Position numbers and translations under genes: made by a program
Part shown: in pieces, positions 61,144 to 64,000 of the stretch
Layout: the number at the start of each line of letters is the position of its first letter
Position numbering within the stretch: position 1 is the first letter of the stretch
Source of the DNA: Kribbella sp. VKM Ac-2569
GTDB taxonomy: Bacteria; Actinomycetota; Actinomycetes; Propionibacteriales; Kribbellaceae
DNA: 64,000 nucleotides
Reading direction: 5' to 3'
Assembly (NCBI RefSeq): GCF_004216905.1
Contig: NZ_SGXJ01000005.1
Location: 496,001-560,000 of the forward strand
Notes under the pieces: generated by a model
What the model saw: only the letters and a program-made list of their open reading frames with translations
What the model was told of the DNA's origin: nothing
The model's database searches: none

Positions 61144-61991
61144 TGGGCGTCGACAGCACGCCTGCGCCGAGTCCCAGCCCGAGCCGTGCCGGGCGCAATC
61201 TGCCCGCGGCGATCGCGGTGGGGGTCGGGCTCGGCGCACTGATCCTCGGATCGCTGTACTGGCAGAAAGTCCTGTTCACCGTCCTGGTGCTGGCCGTCGT
61301 GCTGGTCGCCGTCGACGAGATGATCAAGGCGCTGCGCACCGGCGGGGCGGTCATCCCGCGGATCCCGCTGTTCGCCGGTACGACGGCGATGCTGGTGGCG
61401 GCGTACTTCGGTGGACCGATGGCACTGCTCGTCGCGCTCGGGATCACCGTGCTCGGGACGATCTTCTGGCGGATGCCGGGCGGGTCGGTCGGGTTCGTCC
61501 GGGACGTGAGCGCCGGGGTGTTCCTGATCGGCTACGTGCCGCTGCTGGCCGGGTTCGCGATCCTGCTGGTCCAGCCGGAGGCGGACGGTCCCGGACGGGT
61601 GGTCACGTTCTTCGGGGTCGTGGTCGCCAGTGACGTCGGCGGATACGCGGCCGGCGTGCTGTTCGGCAAGCACCCGATGGCGCCGACAATCAGCCCGAAG
61701 AAGTCCTGGGAGGGCTTCGCCGGCTCGACGCTCGCGTGCATCGGCGCCGGTATCGCTGCGGTCGTCTTCCTGCTGGACGGTCACTGGTGGGTCGGCGCGA
61801 TCGTCGGCGCCGTCGCAGTCCTGACCGCGACGGTCGGTGACCTCGGCGAATCGATGATCAAGCGCGACCTGGGGATCAAGGACATGTCGAACCTGCTGCC
61901 CGGTCACGGCGGCGTGATGGACCGGCTGGACTCGCTGCTCGCGACGGCGCCGATCGTCTGGCTCCTCCTGCACTTGCTGGTGAAAGCATGA
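61143..61991 (+). CDS. cdsA: Phosphatidate cytidylyltransferase
   Basis: Makes CDP-diacylglycerol, the precursor of membrane phospholipids. The 282-residue product has about eight membrane segments and the family signature from SDVGGYAAGVLFGKHPMAP to SPKKSWEGF, then GDLGESMIKRDLGIKDM near the C-terminus with the metal-binding acids. ATG 61143 overlaps the frr stop; a GTG at 61140 is an alternative. The end overlaps a GNAT gene (ATGA). Confidence 0.95.
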   Translation: MGVDSTPAPSPSPSRAGRNLPAAIAVGVGLGALILGSLYWQKVLFTVLVLAVVLVAVDEMIKALRTGGAVIPRIPLFAGTTAMLVAAYFGGPMALLVALGITVLGTIFWRMPGGSVGFVRDVSAGVFLIGYVPLLAGFAILLVQPEADGPGRVVTFFGVVVASDVGGYAAGVLFGKHPMAPTISPKKSWEGFAGSTLACIGAGIAAVVFLLDGHWWVGAIVGAVAVLTATVGDLGESMIKRDLGIKDMSNLLPGHGGVMDRLDSLLATAPIVWLLLHLLVKA

Positions 61992-62578
61992 CGGTCGCAC
62001 CGGACGGACGTTCCCTGGTCGGCGACGTCGTACGTCTGGACCGGTTGCAGGAGTCCGACATCGACGAGTTGTACGCCGCAATCGCCAACGAGCAGGTGTA
62101 TGCGGGCGGTTTCGGCGGCGGCCCCGCCGCGATGCCGACCAGCTCGGAGGACATGCGCGCCAAGTGGATCCCGGCCGCGGCCAAGCGGTTCGCGTACGTC
62201 GTCCGCTTGGTTGCCGATGGCACCGTCGTCGGTACGTCGAGCCTCGCCGACGTCGACGTGGCGAACGAGGAGATCCACCTCGGCTACACCGGCTACGCGC
62301 CGGCCGTGTGGGGGACCGCGGTCAATCCGGCGGCCAAGCTGCTGCTGCTCGAGCACGCCTTCGAGACCTGCGGATTCGGGCGCGTGAAGATCCAGACCGG
62401 CTCGAAGAACACCCGCTCGCAGGCCGCGATCGCGAAGCTCGGTGCGACCCGCGAGGGCGTGCTGCGGCGGCACAAGCGTATGGCTGACGGCTCGTTCCGC
62501 GACACGGTGGTGTTCTCGATCCTGGCCGACGAGTGGCCGGACGTTCGGAAGCGGCTCGAGGACCGGATCAACCGGTGA
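61988..62578 (+). CDS. GNAT-family N-acetyltransferase (RimJ/RimL-like)
   Basis: A 196-residue acetyltransferase of the RimJ/RimL kind: VVRLDRLQESDIDELYAA, VGTSSLADVDVANEEIHLGY and RVKIQTGSKNTRSQAAIAKL, ending in KRMADGSFRDTVVFSILADE. Substrate unknown; relatives act on ribosomal protein N-termini or small amines. The start overlaps cdsA (ATGA) and the end overlaps the convergent LLM gene by 11 bp. Confidence 0.9.
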   Translation: MTVAPDGRSLVGDVVRLDRLQESDIDELYAAIANEQVYAGGFGGGPAAMPTSSEDMRAKWIPAAAKRFAYVVRLVADGTVVGTSSLADVDVANEEIHLGYTGYAPAVWGTAVNPAAKLLLLEHAFETCGFGRVKIQTGSKNTRSQAAIAKLGATREGVLRRHKRMADGSFRDTVVFSILADEWPDVRKRLEDRINR

Positions 62579-63533
62579 GCTTCGCCAGCGCCGCGTAGGT
62601 CGCCAGCAGCGCGGCGCGGTCGTAGGTGTTCGTGGTGATCAGGAGCTCGTCGGCAGCGGTACGACGTACCAGGTCGTTGAGCGCCTCGTCGACGTCGGCG
62701 GGCGTGCCGTAGATCTGACCGCGGAGCGCGTTCTCGAAGAACTCCTGCTCGCGCGCGGTCATTTCGTCCGGTACGTCGGGCCGCAGCGGAGGGAACACGC
62801 CCCGTGTACGCGAGTACGCGCTGGCCCATGCCTCCGGCAACAAGAGCTCTCGCGCTGCCTCGGTGGAGTCAGCTACCGCAGCGGTGACCGCGAGAATGAC
62901 GTACGGCTCCGACGCCCATACAGACGGGCGGAACGTGCTCCGGTAGTCCTCAAGCAGATCAGCCGAGTCTGAGCGCGCCGCCAGCACCACGGGCAGCCCC
63001 AGCGATGCCGCGATCGTCGCGCCTTCGCCGACAGCGAGAACGAACGGCGGGATGCGCAGTCCCTCACCCGGTCGCGCATGAACCTGGTCGGTCGACGTAC
63101 CGGCCAGATACCCGAGGAGCTCCCGGACCTGCGCGGTGAAGTCGTCCGCTGCGTCCTTCTCGACACCGAGAGCCCGCCGTACGCCGTTGGTGAAGCCGAC
63201 CGAGCGGCCGAGACCCATGTCGATCCGGCCCGGGTACAGCGACTCCAGTACGCCGAACTGCTCCGCAACGACGAGTGGTTTGTGGTTCGGCAGCATCACC
63301 CCGCCCGTGCCGACGCGGATCTGATCGGTGCGAGCGGCAACTGCCGCAGCCAGTACCGTCGGCGCAGAGCCGACCACTCCTGGCACGCTGTGGTGCTCCG
63401 ACACCCAGAAACGCTTGTAGCCAAGCTCTTCCACCTGCTGCGCCAGTGCGACGGTCGCGCGCAGTGTCTCCGCCTCTGACTCGCCTACTCGCGTCCGGGA
63501 GCGGTCCAGGACTGACAGCGGGACGGAAAGCAT
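62568..63533 (-). CDS. LLM-class flavin-dependent oxidoreductase
   Basis: A 321-residue luciferase-like monooxygenase-fold protein. It opens LSVPLSVLDRSRTRVGESE, and family stretches are KRFWVSEHHSVPGVVGSA, GGVMLPNHKPLVVAEQFG and GRIDMGLGRSVG. It binds FMN or F420. It is of the MsnO8/alkanal-like branch by its short length and HHS motif. It follows the MarR gene by 28 bp, so that regulator may control it. Confidence 0.92.
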   Translation of the reverse strand: MLSVPLSVLDRSRTRVGESEAETLRATVALAQQVEELGYKRFWVSEHHSVPGVVGSAPTVLAAAVAARTDQIRVGTGGVMLPNHKPLVVAEQFGVLESLYPGRIDMGLGRSVGFTNGVRRALGVEKDAADDFTAQVRELLGYLAGTSTDQVHARPGEGLRIPPFVLAVGEGATIAASLGLPVVLAARSDSADLLEDYRSTFRPSVWASEPYVILAVTAAVADSTEAARELLLPEAWASAYSRTRGVFPPLRPDVPDEMTAREQEFFENALRGQIYGTPADVDEALNDLVRRTAADELLITTNTYDRAALLATYAALAKLTG

Positions 63534-63561
63534 GCAGAGTCCAACCTGCTCGCCGGAGCGC

Positions 63562-63966
63562 TCATTCCCCGAGGAGCAGCCTCAGGTCGTCGCGGAAACG
63601 GTCCGCTGAGGACAGGGGAGCGAGGAACTCCCGCTCCACCTCCAACCGGATCCGTTCCGCGGTCTCGAACGTGGACTCGCCCAGCGGCGTCAGGACGACG
63701 ACGTTCCGGCGCCGATCCTCCGGGCTGCGCCGGCGTTCGACGAAGCCGCGTTCCTCGAGCCCGTCCAGCAGATCGCCGATCGACGTCCGGTCCACCCGCA
63801 GCCGCGCGGCGACCTCGAGCTGCGACAGCGGCTCACCGGACACGATCGCTGCCAGCACCGCCAGGTCACGTCCGTTCAGGCCGTGCGGCGCCAACGCCGA
63901 TGTCTGCGCGTCGGTGAGCTGCGCGAGGACGTGTTTGAGCAGGTACCCCAGCCGGTCGGACGCCAT
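63562..63966 (-). CDS. MarR-family transcriptional regulator
   Basis: A 134-residue winged-helix regulator. The DNA-binding part has LSQLEVAARLRVDRTSIGDLLDGLEERGFVERRRSPEDRR (shown in parts: LSQLEVAARLRVDRTS, RRRSPEDRRRN), with flanking dimerisation helices. ATG 63966 is chosen because the family fold starts there; ATG 63987 is in frame seven codons upstream. It is co-directional with the LLM gene. Such regulators often respond to phenolic or oxidised compounds. Confidence 0.92.
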   Translation of the reverse strand: MASDRLGYLLKHVLAQLTDAQTSALAPHGLNGRDLAVLAAIVSGEPLSQLEVAARLRVDRTSIGDLLDGLEERGFVERRRSPEDRRRNVVVLTPLGESTFETAERIRLEVEREFLAPLSSADRFRDDLRLLLGE

Positions 63967-64000
63967 ACCGGCAAATCTACCGGGCAACTGATCGTCAGGA

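Overview
The window looks like chromosomal DNA from a high-GC actinomycete, most likely Propionibacteriales and close to Kribbella (inference). The signs are strong G/C bias at third codon positions, many GTG starts, ATGA/GTGA start-stop overlaps, an actinobacterial PII/GlnD locus with a GlnR-type box, and the conserved order rpsP-khpA-rimM-trmD-rplS-lepB-rnhB-DUF2469-yraN-comM-dprA ... xerC ... rpsB-tsf-pyrH-frr-cdsA. It is gene-dense: no stretch above 300 bp lacks a gene, and I see no tRNA, rRNA, CRISPR array or prophage.

Layout. 1-6.8 kb: cytochrome bd oxidase operon cydA(partial)-cydB-cydD-cydC, interrupted by a lone tnpB element between cydD and cydC. 6.9-14.6 kb: ftsY, a YCII/DGPF protein with an ECF42-type sigma factor, L-asparaginase with an XRE-cupin regulator, a thioredoxin-reductase-like flavoprotein, a SigE-type ECF sigma factor with a single-pass membrane partner, and a TetR regulator. 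14.7-18.8 kb: the nitrogen operon amtB-glnK-glnD behind a GlnR-type box. 18.8-22.3 kb: DUF2332, an arginase-fold protein and two unknown coupled genes. 22.4-32.6 kb: ffh, then a cell-envelope block of two tandem lytic transglycosylases with Pro/Thr tails, an amidohydrolase, a secreted amidase, a two-component system and a secreted serine protease. 32.6-36.9 kb: a minimal NfeD plus flotillin pair, divergent from an EACC1-caspase conflict module whose caspase carries a multi-pass membrane domain. 36.9-43.1 kb: a carbohydrate regulon (ABC importer, PfkB kinase, DeoR regulator, GH4 glycosidase).

43.1-62.6 kb is core translation, secretion and lipid genes: rpsP, khpA, rimM, a trmD fused to a GNAT domain, rplS, two signal peptidases, rnhB, DUF2469, yraN, comM and dprA; then VOC proteins, an APC permease, xerC, an Rrf2 regulator and an M23 peptidase; then rpsB, tsf, pyrH, frr, cdsA and a GNAT. 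The window ends with a MarR-LLM oxidoreductase pair.

The items most worth following up are the EACC1-caspase-membrane module beside the flotillin/NfeD pair, the TrmD-GNAT fusion, and the tnpB insertion whose empty site can be rebuilt to the base: its removal restores an ATGA-coupled cydD-cydC junction.
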